Of a stretch of DNA of 64,000 nt, positions 8,453 through 19,230 are shown piece after piece. The DNA lies in contig NZ_JBBOCT010000001.1 of the NCBI RefSeq assembly GCF_038002605.1, positions 124,001 to 188,000 on the forward strand. Direction: 5' to 3'. The translations under genes were made by a program, and so were the position numbers. Origin of the DNA: Bacillus sp. FSL K6-3431 (GTDB lineage: Bacteria; Bacillota; Bacilli; Bacillales; Bacillaceae_C). Under the pieces are notes generated by a model. It was not told the origin of the DNA. It saw only the letters and a list, made by a program, of their open reading frames with translations, and made no database searches. Numbering within the stretch: position 1 is the first letter of the stretch; each line of letters opens with the position of its first letter.

Positions 8453-9241
8453 ATGCTTAATATAAACCCAAACGATTATATTTTGAAATCAGCATTTGCA
8501 ACCATTCATTGCGAACCGAATTGGCAATGGAAAAAACGAGATACACCAATGCCCAATTATGATCTATTTTATGTTTGGAACGGAGTTGGGACAGTAGTAC
8601 TAAACGGAAAGCCATACAATGTGGAAAAAGGGCATTGTTTTCTTTTTAAACCAGGTGATGTAACAACAGCTACACATACTCCTCAAGACCCCCTTGTATT
8701 AACATATATTCATTTTGACCTACCCGAGCACCCTAAATTAGTCCCTTCAGCTCATCGGATCGTGGAAAATACGATTAACTTTGAATCGTTACTAACTCAA
8801 TATGTACGTTTGTTTTTAGTGAAAGCATTTGGTGCTGAAATGGAGGCAAAACTAATATTAAAGCAGTTAATGATCCACTTATTAAGAAAGGAACACGAAA
8901 AGGAAGAGCAAATGGGCGATACAAGCAATAGCTTGTTAGAAACGATTCGTGAAATAGCTAATTATATTCAGCAGCATCCCGGGGACCCGCATACGATCGG
9001 AAGTTTAGCTGCAAGAGCAAACCTATCGCAGCGGTATTTTTCCGAGAAGTTTAAACAAATCATTGGCCAGACAGTAAAGTCCTATATCGTTTATTCACGT
9101 ATTAAGCGAGCGGAGCATTTATTGCATTTTACTGGATTGACGGTGACAGAAGCAGCCTATGCGCTTGGTTATAATGACCTTCACTTTTTCAGTAGACAGT
9201 TTAAAAAATACACAGGTAAAAATCCTTCCGAAATTCGTTAA
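8453..9241 (+). CDS. AraC-family transcriptional regulator with cupin sensor domain
   Basis: A 262-residue protein from the ATG at 8453 (AGGGGG ends 6 nt upstream). The N-terminal half is a cupin-like AraC sensor: VWNGVGTVVLNGKPYNVEKG followed by HCFLFKPGD. The C-terminal 100 residues carry two helix-turn-helix motifs: HTIGSLAARANLSQRYFSEKF, and VTEAAYALGYNDLHFFSRQFKKYTGKNPSEIR, which is the AraC/XylS signature. Such regulators usually respond to a sugar or other small carbon ligand and act on neighbouring genes. No sugar gene is near, so the target is unknown; nikABCDE behind it or gltA ahead are the only neighbours. Confidence 0.88.
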   Translation: MLNINPNDYILKSAFATIHCEPNWQWKKRDTPMPNYDLFYVWNGVGTVVLNGKPYNVEKGHCFLFKPGDVTTATHTPQDPLVLTYIHFDLPEHPKLVPSAHRIVENTINFESLLTQYVRLFLVKAFGAEMEAKLILKQLMIHLLRKEHEKEEQMGDTSNSLLETIREIANYIQQHPGDPHTIGSLAARANLSQRYFSEKFKQIIGQTVKSYIVYSRIKRAEHLLHFTGLTVTEAAYALGYNDLHFFSRQFKKYTGKNPSEIR

Positions 9242-9384
9242 TAGTTTTGTATTTGTAATTTTAAATAAAAATGTGAGGAATAGATATGAGAGAAAATCAA
9301 AATTAATACTTTTTATGAAGAAAACGAGTTAATGACGTTTTGTTAAAATACGTAAGTTAAAGTGTCTTAAACTCAAAATTATCC

Positions 9385-9420
9385 AGCCCCTGAATTATGG
9401 AAAAACATAATTTAGGGGCT
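9385..9420. terminator. Hairpin after the AraC-type gene, probable terminator
   Basis: A 15-bp stem with one G-T pair (9385-9399 with 9406-9420) and a 6-nt loop. The following T run is short (ATTTG), so termination strength is doubtful. Confidence 0.5.
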
Positions 9421-9525
9421 ATTTGCCATCTGATTTTGGCGAATTTTAAGGGCTCAGCATTTTTACGATATACGTAAAAGTCCAAATCATACATCAATTG
9501 ATCTAAATAAATTTCATATTCTTCA

Positions 9526-9542
9526 TGTTAGTATTTAAAACA
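9526..9542 (+). promoter_or_regulatory. GlnR/TnrA-like box upstream of gltA
   Basis: TGTTAGTATTTAAAACA resembles the Bacillus nitrogen-control site TGTNA-N7-TNACA, with one mismatch in the right half-site. Its position 124 bp before a nitrogen-assimilation gene cluster makes it a sensible operator, but this is inferred from one site. Confidence 0.4.
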
Positions 9543-9665
9543 AGATAAGGAAACAAGGATCACAGGCATTATTAATCCAGCAACTTTAATGGCAATTCAT
9601 TTTATTTTATCGAAATTCTTAAGAAACTATTTACCATGAATGTGGGGAATAAAGGAGGACGCTGA

Positions 9666-12600
9666 ATGCATCAGATATGGACTGCAAAAAAACAAGGCAT
9701 GTACGATCCTCAGTTTGAACATGATGCTTGTGGTATTGCAATGATGGCAAATATAAAAAATGTAAAATCACATAAAATCGTGACTCAAGCATTAACCGCT
9801 CTTGAGAGACTCGATCATCGAGGCGGCCGTGGTGCAGATATTAATTTAGGTGACGGAGCTGGGATTTTGACACAGATTCCTCATGAATTATTTGAAGAAG
9901 AGTGGAAAAATGCGGGGGGAATTCACCCGGAAGCAGGGAAGTATGGCGTTGGAATGTTTTTTCTTCCTCAACATTCGAGTGTAAGGGAGCGTTGTGAGGA
10001 TATCATCGAATCAGTCATTGCTACTGAAGATTTACAGCTTTTCAATTGGAGAACAGTTCCGACGGATGATGCGATGTTGAATGAGCAGGCAAAAGAAACG
10101 CAGCCAGTTATTCGTCAAGTCTTTGTTTTGTCACCATATGAGAAACAAGGAGATATAAAATTTGAAAGGAAGCTTTACCAAGTGCGGAGAAAGATTGAAA
10201 AAGCCCTCGAGAAAGCGAAGTTCGGTGAGCTAGAACAATATTATCTCGTTAGTTTTTCGGCAAGAACAATTATTTATAAAGGTCTATTACTCCCAGAACA
10301 ACTTAAAAAGTTTTACTGTGATTTAAACAATCTAGCATTTGAATCAGCGATGGCTATGGTGCATAACCGGTTTAGTACAAATACATTTCCAAGTTGGAGT
10401 CGGGCACAGCCAAATCGTTTTTCCATGCACAACGGTGAGATCAATACGATTAATGGCAATGTTAATTGGATGTTGGCGAGAGAAACAGCTTTTGATACAG
10501 ATCTGATGCCCAATGTTGAAGAACTTCGACCGGTGATTAACCTTGATGGTAGTGATTCAGCAATGTTCGATAATGTATTGGAGTTTTTAGTGCTATCAGG
10601 ATGGTCCCTTCCACATGCAATGATGATGATGATTCCAGAACCTTGGCAGAACAATGATTTATCGGAAGAATACAAAAGAGCGTTCTATCAATATCATAGC
10701 GCCCTAATGGAACCATGGGATGGTCCGGCTGCAATGGCCTTTACAGATGGCATTCATATCGGTGCAAGCCTTGATAGAAATGGACTAAGGCCAGCTCGCT
10801 ACATGGTTACGGAAGATGATTTCGTTTGTTTGTCCTCTGAAGTGGGAGTAGTGGATATTCCAGAAGAGAAAATTATTAGTAAAGGTCGGTTAAAACCGGG
10901 ACAAATGCTATTCATTGATCTTCAACAAGGTCGCATACTTTATGATGAAGAAATCAAACACAGTATTATGTCTCAAAACCCTTATAAGGATTGGGTAGGG
11001 CAAAGTATTACGCCTTTAGAAGAATTTGAGCTGAAAACTGATTTGTTTCATATTGAAAATAAAGAGACCATAGAGCAATTACAAAGAATGCAGATGACTT
11101 TTGGTTATACGAATGAAGAATGGGAAAAAGTCCTGAAACCAATGGCAATAAATGGTGAGGAGCCGATTGGATCAATGGGCTATGATGCACCACTTGCCGT
11201 TTTATCGAATAACACACAACTATTGTTTAATTATTTCAAACAGAAATTTGCACAAGTTACAAATCCTCCCATTGATGCCATTCGTGAAGAGATGGTAACT
11301 TCTGTTGAAGTAATGCTCGGGACCGAGGGGAATTTACTTCAGCCAGAGCCACAGGATTATAAAAAAATCCGACTAAAATCACCGATATTATTGGAACTAG
11401 AAATGGAAAGACTACGCCATATGAATACAAATAATTGGAAAACGTCAACGATTCCAATGATATTTCCGGTCATGAAGCAGGAAGGTGGTGGGATAGAAAA
11501 TACCCTTCAGTCATTACTCGTATTAGTAAATAAAGAGATTGATAGAGGAAGTAATATACTCATCCTTAGTGATCGAAAAGTGGATCAAGATCACGCAGCT
11601 ATCCCTTCATTGCTTGCTGTGTCTGCAGTTCATCATCATTTAATACGAACTGGTTACCGCAATAAAGTTAGTTTAATTGTTGAATCTGGAGAGCCTAGAG
11701 AAGTCCATCATTTTGCTACTCTGCTTGGGTTTGGAGCCAATGCGATTTATCCATACCTTGTCTATTCATCTTTTGCCGCTCTACTTGTTAGAGAGGGAGA
11801 AACAATATCAGTAACTGATGCATCGGAAAACTATGTGAAGTCCGTAACAAAAGGAATGTTGAAAATCATGTCTAAGATGGGGATTTCAACGATGCAAAGC
11901 TATATAGGTGCTCAAATATTTGAAGCAATTGGCATCAGCAAAGATGTGGTCAATCAGTATTTTCCTCGAACACCTTCACAAATTAGTGGATTGACATTAG
12001 ACGACATTGCTAAAGAAGCAGAAATGAGGCATGAAAAGGCTTTTTCTGCAAAAGATGTAGGCCTAGAAACTGGATCAGACTTTCAATGGCGGCATGATGG
12101 TGAATCACATTTGTATCGGCCCCAAACGATTCATACATTACAGCTTGCCTGTCGGACTGGTAAATATGAGTTATATAAAAAATATAGCACCATGCTTAAT
12201 GAGGATACGAACAATCTGAATACATTACGTGGATTACTGGATATTTCATCTAAACGAGAACCAATACCTATTGAGGAAGTTGAATCAGTTGAAGCGATTT
12301 TCAAACGATTCAAAACAGGTGCGATGTCATACGGATCGATTAGCAAAGAAGCTCATGAAGCTTTAGCAATCGCCATGAACCGGATTGGTGGTCGGAGCAA
12401 TAGTGGTGAAGGTGGAGAAGATGTTGATCGATATTTCCCATTGGAAAATGGGGATTCAAAGTTTAGTAGAATCAAGCAAGTAGCATCAGGAAGATTTGGC
12501 GTATCGAGTCACTACCTTGTTAACAGTGATGAAATTCAAATTAAGATGGCCCAAGGTGCAAAGCCGGGAGAAGGTGGACAGCTGGCAGGACATAAGGTAA

Positions 12601-14183
12601 CACCTGAAGTTGCAAAAACGAGGGGGGCCACTGCAGGTATAGAACTTATTTCTCCACCACCACATCACGATATATATTCGATCGAGGATTTGGCACAGCT
12701 TATTTATGATTTGAAAAATGCAAATCATCAGGCACGCATTAATGTCAAACTCGTTTCAGAGTCAGGTGTGGGGACGATTGCTGCAGGTGTAGTAAAAGCA
12801 AAAGCGGATGTTATCTTAATTAGTGGTTATGACGGCGGAACTGGAGCTGCATCACGATCCAGTATTAAACATGCAGGAATGCCTTGGGAGTTAGGACTGG
12901 CAGAAGCACATCAAACATTAATATTAAATGGTTTGCGAAACCAAGTAACACTGGAAACAGACGGAAAAATGATGAGTGGTCGAGATGTTGTGATTGCAGC
13001 GCTACTTGGAGCGGAGGAATTTGGATTTTCCACATTGCCGCTTGTAACACTTGGTTGCGTCATGATGAGAGTTTGCCATTTGGACACCTGCCCAGTAGGA
13101 ATTGCGACGCAAAATCCTGAACTTCGAAAAAAAATGATGGGTAAACCCGAACATATCGTCCATTTAATGCATTTTATTGCACAAGAAGTACGCGAATACA
13201 TGGCGGAACTAGGCTTTAGAAGTGTGGATGAAATGGTTGGTCAAACAGATCTATTGAAAAGATCGAAAAATGGTAATTGGAAAACGAAAAGGCTGGATTT
13301 ATCACCACTTTTATATAAACCGCAAGAAAGACTGTTAGAAAAACAAGAGCAGGATCACGAATTAGATAAAACATTAGATAGTCGAGAACTATTGCCGATG
13401 TACTGTAGTGCTTGGAAAAGTAACGAACACATAAACGCTGTTTATCCAATCCAGAATACGGATCGTTCTGTCGGAACACAACTAGGGAGTGAGATTTCAA
13501 GACATTTCGGTGCTGAGGGGCTGGAAGAAGACAGGATAAAGCTTCGTTTCAAAGGTTCCGCAGGTCAAAGCTTTGGTGCATTTATTCCAAATGGAATGAC
13601 AATGACGCTTGAAGGAGAAGCAAATGATTATGTTGGAAAAGGACTTTCAGGAGGGAAAATCATTATCCATCCATCCGTAAAATCAACCTTTTTAGCTGAG
13701 CAGAACATAATTATCGGAAATGCTTCTTTTTACGGAGCTACTGCCGGTGGCGCATTTATTCGAGGCGTGGCAGGTGAAAGATTTTGTGTGAGAAATAGTG
13801 GAGCAAATGTCGTCGTTGAAGGGATCGGTGATCATGGGTGTGAGTATATGACTGGAGGCAGAGTTGTCATTTTGGGGGAAGTTGGTAAAAACTTTGCCGC
13901 GGGGATGTCTGGCGGAATTGCTTATGCCCTCAATACGAGCGGAAGATTTCATCAGCAATGCAACCATGAGATGGTTTTGATCGAAATCTTGCAAGACCAA
14001 GAAGAAATGACATTCGTGAAAATGCTCATTACTCGTCATTTGCGATATACAAAGAGCCAAGTAGCTGCGAAAATTCTGAATAATTGGGACTATTATGTTT
14101 CCCATTTTGTTCGAGTGATTCCGAAAGAATATAAACGTGTGCTAGGAATAACGAATCAATTGAATGATCTTCAATACAGTTAA
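9666..14183 (+). CDS. gltA: Glutamate synthase (NADPH), large subunit
   Basis: A 1505-residue protein that transfers the amide of glutamine to 2-oxoglutarate, giving two glutamates. A 21-residue propeptide precedes Cys22 ([13 protein letters not shown]), the nucleophile of the class II glutaminase domain, which runs to about residue 430. The central domain and the FMN-binding synthase domain ([36 protein letters not shown]) follow. The 3Fe-4S cysteines appear as C-x5-C-x4-C near residue 1131 ([12 protein letters not shown]). The C-terminal beta-helix has [17 protein letters not shown] and [10 protein letters not shown]. The ribosome site is AAAGGAGGACG. It heads the nitrogen cluster and lies 24 bp before gltB. 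The symbol follows B. subtilis usage; E. coli calls it gltB. Confidence 0.97.
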   Translation: MHQIWTAKKQGMYDPQFEHDACGIAMMANIKNVKSHKIVTQALTALERLDHRGGRGADINLGDGAGILTQIPHELFEEEWKNAGGIHPEAGKYGVGMFFLPQHSSVRERCEDIIESVIATEDLQLFNWRTVPTDDAMLNEQAKETQPVIRQVFVLSPYEKQGDIKFERKLYQVRRKIEKALEKAKFGELEQYYLVSFSARTIIYKGLLLPEQLKKFYCDLNNLAFESAMAMVHNRFSTNTFPSWSRAQPNRFSMHNGEINTINGNVNWMLARETAFDTDLMPNVEELRPVINLDGSDSAMFDNVLEFLVLSGWSLPHAMMMMIPEPWQNNDLSEEYKRAFYQYHSALMEPWDGPAAMAFTDGIHIGASLDRNGLRPARYMVTEDDFVCLSSEVGVVDIPEEKIISKGRLKPGQMLFIDLQQGRILYDEEIKHSIMSQNPYKDWVGQSITPLEEFELKTDLFHIENKETIEQLQRMQMTFGYTNEEWEKVLKPMAINGEEPIGSMGYDAPLAVLSNNTQLLFNYFKQKFAQVTNPPIDAIREEMVTSVEVMLGTEGNLLQPEPQDYKKIRLKSPILLELEMERLRHMNTNNWKTSTIPMIFPVMKQEGGGIENTLQSLLVLVNKEIDRGSNILILSDRKVDQDHAAIPSLLAVSAVHHHLIRTGYRNKVSLIVESGEPREVHHFATLLGFGANAIYPYLVYSSFAALLVREGETISVTDASENYVKSVTKGMLKIMSKMGISTMQSYIGAQIFEAIGISKDVVNQYFPRTPSQISGLTLDDIAKEAEMRHEKAFSAKDVGLETGSDFQWRHDGESHLYRPQTIHTLQLACRTGKYELYKKYSTMLNEDTNNLNTLRGLLDISSKREPIPIEEVESVEAIFKRFKTGAMSYGSISKEAHEALAIAMNRIGGRSNSGEGGEDVDRYFPLENGDSKFSRIKQVASGRFGVSSHYLVNSDEIQIKMAQGAKPGEGGQLAGHKVTPEVAKTRGATAGIELISPPPHHDIYSIEDLAQLIYDLKNANHQARINVKLVSESGVGTIAAGVVKAKADVILISGYDGGTGAASRSSIKHAGMPWELGLAEAHQTLILNGLRNQVTLETDGKMMSGRDVVIAALLGAEEFGFSTLPLVTLGCVMMRVCHLDTCPVGIATQNPELRKKMMGKPEHIVHLMHFIAQEVREYMAELGFRSVDEMVGQTDLLKRSKNGNWKTKRLDLSPLLYKPQERLLEKQEQDHELDKTLDSRELLPMYCSAWKSNEHINAVYPIQNTDRSVGTQLGSEISRHFGAEGLEEDRIKLRFKGSAGQSFGAFIPNGMTMTLEGEANDYVGKGLSGGKIIIHPSVKSTFLAEQNIIIGNASFYGATAGGAFIRGVAGERFCVRNSGANVVVEGIGDHGCEYMTGGRVVILGEVGKNFAAGMSGGIAYALNTSGRFHQQCNHEMVLIEILQDQEEMTFVKMLITRHLRYTKSQVAAKILNNWDYYVSHFVRVIPKEYKRVLGITNQLNDLQYS

Positions 14184-14207
14184 TTTACATGATCGGGGTG
14201 TAGATAG

Positions 14208-15686
14208 ATGGGGAAAATAACAGGGTTTCTTGAACATCAACGGAGTCCTTTACTCTACCGAGACCCAATGGAAAGAATGAAAGATTGGAAGGAAGTCGCA
14301 CAACTACCAACAGAGAAAATATTGCAACAACAAGCTTCCCGCTGTATGGAATGTGCGGTGCCATTTTGCCAAAACGGCAGTGAATTGGCGGGAATGACGA
14401 CTGGGTGCCCGGTCTATAACCTCATACCAGAATGGAATGATCTTGTTTATAAAGGAGATTGGAAAGCGGCCTATATGCAACTGAATAAAACGAATCCATT
14501 TCCAGAATTTACAGGACGTGCTTGTCCAGCCCCTTGTGAAGGGGGATGTGTCGCTTCACTTGCCACGGACTCTGTAACTATCAAAAATATTGAACGGGCT
14601 ATTATTGATAGAGCGTTTGATGAAGGTTGGGTCCAACCTCAACTTCCTGCTTATCGTACAGGAAAGAGAGTGGCGGTGATCGGCTCTGGGCCTGCTGGGT
14701 TAGCATGTGCATCTGAATTAAATCAATTTGGACATTACGTTACTGTTTATGAACGTTCAGACCGTATCGGTGGGTTACTGACATACGGGATTCCAAAGAT
14801 GAAAATCGAACAGAATGTCGTCGACCGACGAGTAAAACTACTGGAGGAGGAAGGAATTCGTTTTATCACCAATACGGAAGTAGGTAAACAATTTTCAACA
14901 GAGGAATTGCGATCTGAATATGATGCGGTGATCCTTTGTATCGGATCTACTCGGCCAAGGGACCTAACAATCCCAGGTAGAGGTTTGCGAGGAATCCATT
15001 ATGCAATGAATTATCTCCATTTAAATACAAAAAGTTTATTAGATTCCAACCTAGAAGATGGGAATTTTATCTCAGCAATCGGAAAAGATGTCATCGTCAT
15101 AGGTGGTGGAGATACTGCAACTGACTGCATTTCTACCGCTATACGTCAAAAATGCAAAAGCCTCGTGCAATTCGATATTTACTCCGAACGTCCAAAAGTC
15201 CGAAGCGCTAATAATCCATGGCCACAATCTCCAATTATTCATAAGGTTGATACCGGCCAGGAAGAGGCGATTAAGATATTTGGAACCGATCCGCGAGCCT
15301 ATTCTACCTCAGCGCTTCAGTTTATCGGGGATAAAAAAGGAGCTGTGATAGGCGTTCAAAGTACTACCGTGAATGGCTACACAAATGAACAAGGAGAAAA
15401 AATAAGAGAAAAAATTTCAGGCTCAGAAAGTATTTGGTCTGCTCAGCTTGTTCTTATTGCCATAGGATTTCAAGGTCCGGAAACAGATCTATTAGACAAA
15501 ATGGATGTACGAGTAAATAAACGAGCCAATGTTGCGACTGCAATGGGTTCGTATCACACAAATGCAGAGGGTGTATTTACAGCAGGAGATGCTCGTCGTG
15601 GACAGAGCTTGATTGTCTGGGCCATTCAAGAAGGGAAAGAAGCAGCGATGGAATGTAATGAGTACATCATGAGCAATATGGTTTAA
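14208..15686 (+). CDS. gltB: Glutamate synthase (NADPH), small subunit
   Basis: A 492-residue electron-input subunit. The N-terminal ferredoxin-like part holds cysteines for two 4Fe-4S clusters (ASRCMECAVPFC, GCPVYNLIPEW, GRACPAPCEGGC). An FAD-binding motif follows (VAVIGSGPAGLACASELNQFG), then RIGGLLTYGIP and an NADPH-binding Rossmann motif (VIVIGGGDTATDC). The closing VFTAGDARRGQSLIVWAI is the usual FAD signature. It oxidises NADPH and passes electrons to the FMN of GltA. It lies in the same transcription unit as gltA and dapL. Confidence 0.96.
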   Translation: MGKITGFLEHQRSPLLYRDPMERMKDWKEVAQLPTEKILQQQASRCMECAVPFCQNGSELAGMTTGCPVYNLIPEWNDLVYKGDWKAAYMQLNKTNPFPEFTGRACPAPCEGGCVASLATDSVTIKNIERAIIDRAFDEGWVQPQLPAYRTGKRVAVIGSGPAGLACASELNQFGHYVTVYERSDRIGGLLTYGIPKMKIEQNVVDRRVKLLEEEGIRFITNTEVGKQFSTEELRSEYDAVILCIGSTRPRDLTIPGRGLRGIHYAMNYLHLNTKSLLDSNLEDGNFISAIGKDVIVIGGGDTATDCISTAIRQKCKSLVQFDIYSERPKVRSANNPWPQSPIIHKVDTGQEEAIKIFGTDPRAYSTSALQFIGDKKGAVIGVQSTTVNGYTNEQGEKIREKISGSESIWSAQLVLIAIGFQGPETDLLDKMDVRVNKRANVATAMGSYHTNAEGVFTAGDARRGQSLIVWAIQEGKEAAMECNEYIMSNMV

Positions 15687-15703
15687 TGTTTGGAGGAATA
15701 GAC

Positions 15704-16942
15704 ATGTCAATGGATTATATTCAACAGCTATTTGCGGATCGAATAGGTGGATCGCAATTTGGCTTAAAAGAGGAAATTTATAAATTCGAAAAAATTAAAA
15801 GAGCTAAAAAAGCAGCAATGCACGCCAACCCTACTATGGAATTGATAGACCTTGGCGTCGGGGAGCCTGATTCGATGGCTGATGCATTGGTTGTAAGAAA
15901 ATTGGTCAATGAAGCTAGTAAACCGAAAAATCGCTTTTACGCGGATAATGGGATATTTGACTTTAAACATGCTGCCGCTATTTATATGCGGGAGGTATTT
16001 GGTGTAGATGACCTTGATCCAGAAACAGAGATCAATCATGTGATTGGTTCTAAATCTGCCTTATCGATGATTCCAACAGCTTTTATTAACCCTGGTGATA
16101 TTACGATAATGCCTACTCCAAACTACCCGATTTTAGCGACTCATACGGAGTATTTAGGAGGAGAGGTTGTTCATCTGCCATTATTGGAAGAAAATTCGTT
16201 TCTACCAAAACTAGATTGTTTGAGTGAAAGTGTTTTAAAACAGGCAAAGTTGATTTATTTGAATTACCCCAACAATCCTACAGGTGCTGTAGCTAGTCGT
16301 GAATTCTTTGAAGAAGTCATCCAATTTGCGAAAGAAAATGAAGTGATCGTAATTCATGATGCTGCTTATGCTGCACTTGTTTTCGATGAGGAAAGACCTC
16401 TTAGTTTTTTATCTGTTCCAGGAGCAAAGGAGGTTGGATTAGAGCTACATTCATTATCAAAGTCTTTTAATATGACAGGCTGGCGCATCGGCTTTATTGC
16501 AGGAAATTCCAAGCTTGTTCATGCCCTTGCAACTGTAAAAGATAATTATGACTCAGGGCAATTTATCCCAATTCAGAAAGCAGCAGCGTATGCCCTCTCA
16601 CATCCGGAAATGACAGAACAGACTGCATCGAAATATGCACGGCGTCACGAACTGTTATCGAACATATTGCGTAAATGTGGGTTTCATGTGGAAAAAGCAA
16701 AAGGATCCTTCTTCATATATACAAAGATTCCAAAAGCGATAGCAAACGGACAAAACTTTCGGTCAGCCGAAGAATTCAGCCAATACTTAATCAAAGAGCA
16801 TTTGATCTCATCTGTTCCATGGGATGATGCAGGTTCATATGTACGCTTTTCGGTTACATTTCAAGCCGAAGGAAAAGTGGAGGAGAATCGGGTTCTGGAT
16901 GAGATCAAGGCAAGGCTAAGCACTTCCAAATTCAACTTTTAA
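15704..16942 (+). CDS. dapL: LL-diaminopimelate aminotransferase
   Basis: A class I/II PLP aminotransferase of 412 residues from the ATG at 15704. GGAGG lies 7 nt upstream, and the stop of gltB is 18 nt before it. The family-typical opening YIQQLFADRIGGSQFGLKEE is followed by YKFEKIKRAKKAA and LIDLGVGEPDSMAD, which match the DapL group rather than PatA/DapX. The PLP lysine is in SLSKSFNMTGWRIGF; NYPNNPTGA is the Asn-containing substrate motif. DapL converts tetrahydrodipicolinate straight to LL-diaminopimelate with glutamate as donor, bypassing the acetylase branch normal in Bacillus. Placement before dapF, which completes meso-diaminopimelate synthesis, strongly supports the call. Confidence 0.85.
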   Translation: MSMDYIQQLFADRIGGSQFGLKEEIYKFEKIKRAKKAAMHANPTMELIDLGVGEPDSMADALVVRKLVNEASKPKNRFYADNGIFDFKHAAAIYMREVFGVDDLDPETEINHVIGSKSALSMIPTAFINPGDITIMPTPNYPILATHTEYLGGEVVHLPLLEENSFLPKLDCLSESVLKQAKLIYLNYPNNPTGAVASREFFEEVIQFAKENEVIVIHDAAYAALVFDEERPLSFLSVPGAKEVGLELHSLSKSFNMTGWRIGFIAGNSKLVHALATVKDNYDSGQFIPIQKAAAYALSHPEMTEQTASKYARRHELLSNILRKCGFHVEKAKGSFFIYTKIPKAIANGQNFRSAEEFSQYLIKEHLISSVPWDDAGSYVRFSVTFQAEGKVEENRVLDEIKARLSTSKFNF

Positions 16943-16956
16943 GGAGGGAAAAAGTA

Positions 16957-17862
16957 ATGTTGTTTACTAAAATGCATGGATTGGGAAATAATTATGTCAT
17001 TTTCAACCAATTGGACGATCCAGCTAATATTTTGGAAGAACAGTATTATCCCGAACTTTCAAGAAAAGTTTCCGATGTTAACTTCGGAATTGGATCTGAT
17101 GGCATTATCCTTATTACTTCATCGAAAATTGCCGATTATAAAATGAGAATTTTTAACGAAGATGGTTCTGAGGCGAAGAATTGCGGAAACGGATTGCGCT
17201 GTGTAGCGAAGTTTCTCTTTGATCAAATGTATGCAACGACGTCACGCTTTTCGATTGAAACGTTGGGTGGCGTAGTAAATGCCAAAGTGGAAATCGATAA
17301 AAATCAAATGGTGGAGTATGTCACGGTGGACATGGGTGAACCCAAACTATTAAAAGGAATGATCCCGATGGAAGGCGATCCAATTATTACGGCCATAAAC
17401 GAGTCTCATTCTTTCGGAGAAGAAAAGTTTGATCTAACTTGCGTATCAATGGGCAATCCTCATGCAATTATATTTGTCGATAATGTGAATGAGGTTCCAT
17501 TAGAAAAAATAGGTCCTGTCATTGAACAGTCCAGACTATTTCCAGATCGTGTTAACGTAGGGATCGTCCATATTAAAAATCGTCGGGAAATGGATTATCG
17601 AGTATGGGAAAGAGGCTCAGGCATCACACTTGCATGCGGGACAGGTGCTTGTGCAGCAGTTGTAGCTTCCACATTGAACGAATGGCTAGATAACCATCAA
17701 CCGATAACCGTTCATTTACCAGGTGGAGATTTGACTGTTAGATGGGATGAATCTGGTCATGTGTGGAAACGAGGAGAAGCAACCTATATATGCCACGGAG
17801 AATTAGATAAATACAATTTTACAAGCAATGAGAGTAGACATTCAAGGAGGATGATTATATGA
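16957..17862 (+). CDS. dapF: Diaminopimelate epimerase
   Basis: A 301-residue protein starting [16 protein letters not shown]. The two catalytic thiols are seen in [13 protein letters not shown] and [11 protein letters not shown], a thiol pair that racemises LL- to meso-diaminopimelate. Other family motifs are [21 protein letters not shown] and [13 protein letters not shown]. The C-terminal tail ([16 protein letters not shown]) is longer than usual and Arg-rich, possibly just read-through into the glnA ribosome site. AAGGAGGG precedes the ATG by 7 nt, and the gene overlaps glnA by 4 nt. Together with DapL it forms a two-step route from tetrahydrodipicolinate to the lysine and peptidoglycan precursor. 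Confidence 0.95.
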   Translation: MLFTKMHGLGNNYVIFNQLDDPANILEEQYYPELSRKVSDVNFGIGSDGIILITSSKIADYKMRIFNEDGSEAKNCGNGLRCVAKFLFDQMYATTSRFSIETLGGVVNAKVEIDKNQMVEYVTVDMGEPKLLKGMIPMEGDPIITAINESHSFGEEKFDLTCVSMGNPHAIIFVDNVNEVPLEKIGPVIEQSRLFPDRVNVGIVHIKNRREMDYRVWERGSGITLACGTGACAAVVASTLNEWLDNHQPITVHLPGGDLTVRWDESGHVWKRGEATYICHGELDKYNFTSNESRHSRRMII

Positions 17863-19184
17863 ATAGAGAAACAGTCTTAGACATGGTAAAGGAACAAAAT
17901 GTACGATATATTCGTCTCCAATTTACTGATTTATTCGGAACGATTAAAAATGTTGAAATACCTGTAAGTCAGTTGACGAAAGCGCTAGATAATAAAATGA
18001 TGTTTGATGGCTCGTCCATTGAAGGTTTTGTACGAATTGAAGAATCAGATATGTATTTATACCCTGACTTAAATACCTTCGTTATCTTTCCTTGGACATC
18101 GGAAAAAGGAAAGGTTGCTCGATTTATTTGTGATATTTATCATCCAGACGGCACTCCATTTGAGGGGGATTCTCGCAATAATCTAAAAAGGGTTTTGAAT
18201 CAAATGGAAGAATTAGGGTTTACGAATTTCAATGTTGGCTCTGAACCTGAATTTTTCTTATTTAAACTGGATGATAAAGGTGAACCTACCCTCGAATTAA
18301 ATGATCATGGAGGTTATTTTGATTTAGCGCCAACTGATCTAGGGGAAAACTGCAGACGCGATATCGTATTGGAACTGGAAGAGATGGGTTTTGAAATCGA
18401 GGCTTCCCATCATGAAGTAGCACCTGGGCAGCATGAAATTGATTTTAAATATCAAAGTGCATTAAAAGCTTGTGATGACATTCAAACCTTTAAACTCGTT
18501 GTGAAAACGATCGCTCGTAAACATGGTTTGCACGCTACTTTTATGCCTAAACCGTTGTTTGGTGTAAATGGATCAGGCATGCATTGTAATTTGAGCTTGT
18601 TTACTGAAGGAGAAAATACTTTTTATGACCCTAACGGATCGTTAGAAATGAGTGACACGGCAAGAAACTTTTTAGCAGGTATATTAAAACATGCACAAAG
18701 TTTTACAGCAGTAACAAATCCAACTGTTAATTCTTATAAAAGGTTGGTGCCTGGATATGAAGCACCATGCTATGTGGCTTGGTCAGCTAGAAATAGAAGC
18801 CCGCTTATCCGTATCCCCGCTTCACGTGGCTTAAGTACTCGTGTAGAAGTTCGAAGTGTCGATCCCGCTGCAAATCCATATTTAGCGATGGCTGTCCTAC
18901 TAGCCGCGGGATTAGATGGGATTAAAAACAATTTACTGGCTCCTGAACCAATTGATCAAAATATCTATGCGATGTCAAAAGAACAGCGCGAAGAATGCGG
19001 AATTATTGATTTACCATCTACTTTGGCTCAAGCCCTTGAACGTTTAAAATCGGATGAAGTAATAATAAATGCGTTAGGTAGCCATTTGTATGAACATTTT
19101 GTGGAAGCAAAAGAAATTGAATGGGATATGTTCAGGACACAAGTCCACCCATGGGAGCGGGAGCAATACATGACACAATATTAA
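17859..19184 (+). CDS. glnA: Glutamine synthetase, type I (Bacillus class)
   Basis: A 441-residue enzyme that makes glutamine from glutamate, ammonia and ATP. It closely resembles B. subtilis GlnA throughout: [78 protein letters not shown] and the terminal WEREQYM. The Arg in GFVRIEESD (residue 59) corresponds to Arg62, used for feedback inhibition by glutamine in Bacillus enzymes. The ATG overlaps the dapF stop (ATGA). In Bacillus, glnA normally follows glnR; here there is no glnR, so this is either a second copy or a relocated gene. Confidence 0.97.
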   Translation: MNRETVLDMVKEQNVRYIRLQFTDLFGTIKNVEIPVSQLTKALDNKMMFDGSSIEGFVRIEESDMYLYPDLNTFVIFPWTSEKGKVARFICDIYHPDGTPFEGDSRNNLKRVLNQMEELGFTNFNVGSEPEFFLFKLDDKGEPTLELNDHGGYFDLAPTDLGENCRRDIVLELEEMGFEIEASHHEVAPGQHEIDFKYQSALKACDDIQTFKLVVKTIARKHGLHATFMPKPLFGVNGSGMHCNLSLFTEGENTFYDPNGSLEMSDTARNFLAGILKHAQSFTAVTNPTVNSYKRLVPGYEAPCYVAWSARNRSPLIRIPASRGLSTRVEVRSVDPAANPYLAMAVLLAAGLDGIKNNLLAPEPIDQNIYAMSKEQREECGIIDLPSTLAQALERLKSDEVIINALGSHLYEHFVEAKEIEWDMFRTQVHPWEREQYMTQY

Positions 19185-19230
19185 TGAATGAGTACGATAG
19201 GAAAAATCCTCTAAGAAAGAGTGATGACTA

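Larger units (their letters stand above)
9242..9665. other. Intergenic regulatory region upstream of gltA
   Basis: This 424-bp gap contains a hairpin at 9385-9420 and a near-consensus GlnR/TnrA-type site at 9526-9542. No coding sequence is seen. Confidence 0.6.

Noticed and set aside
13692..14105. Minus-strand ORF of 137 codons inside gltA
   Set aside because: It is a shadow of the conserved C-terminal beta-helix of glutamate synthase.
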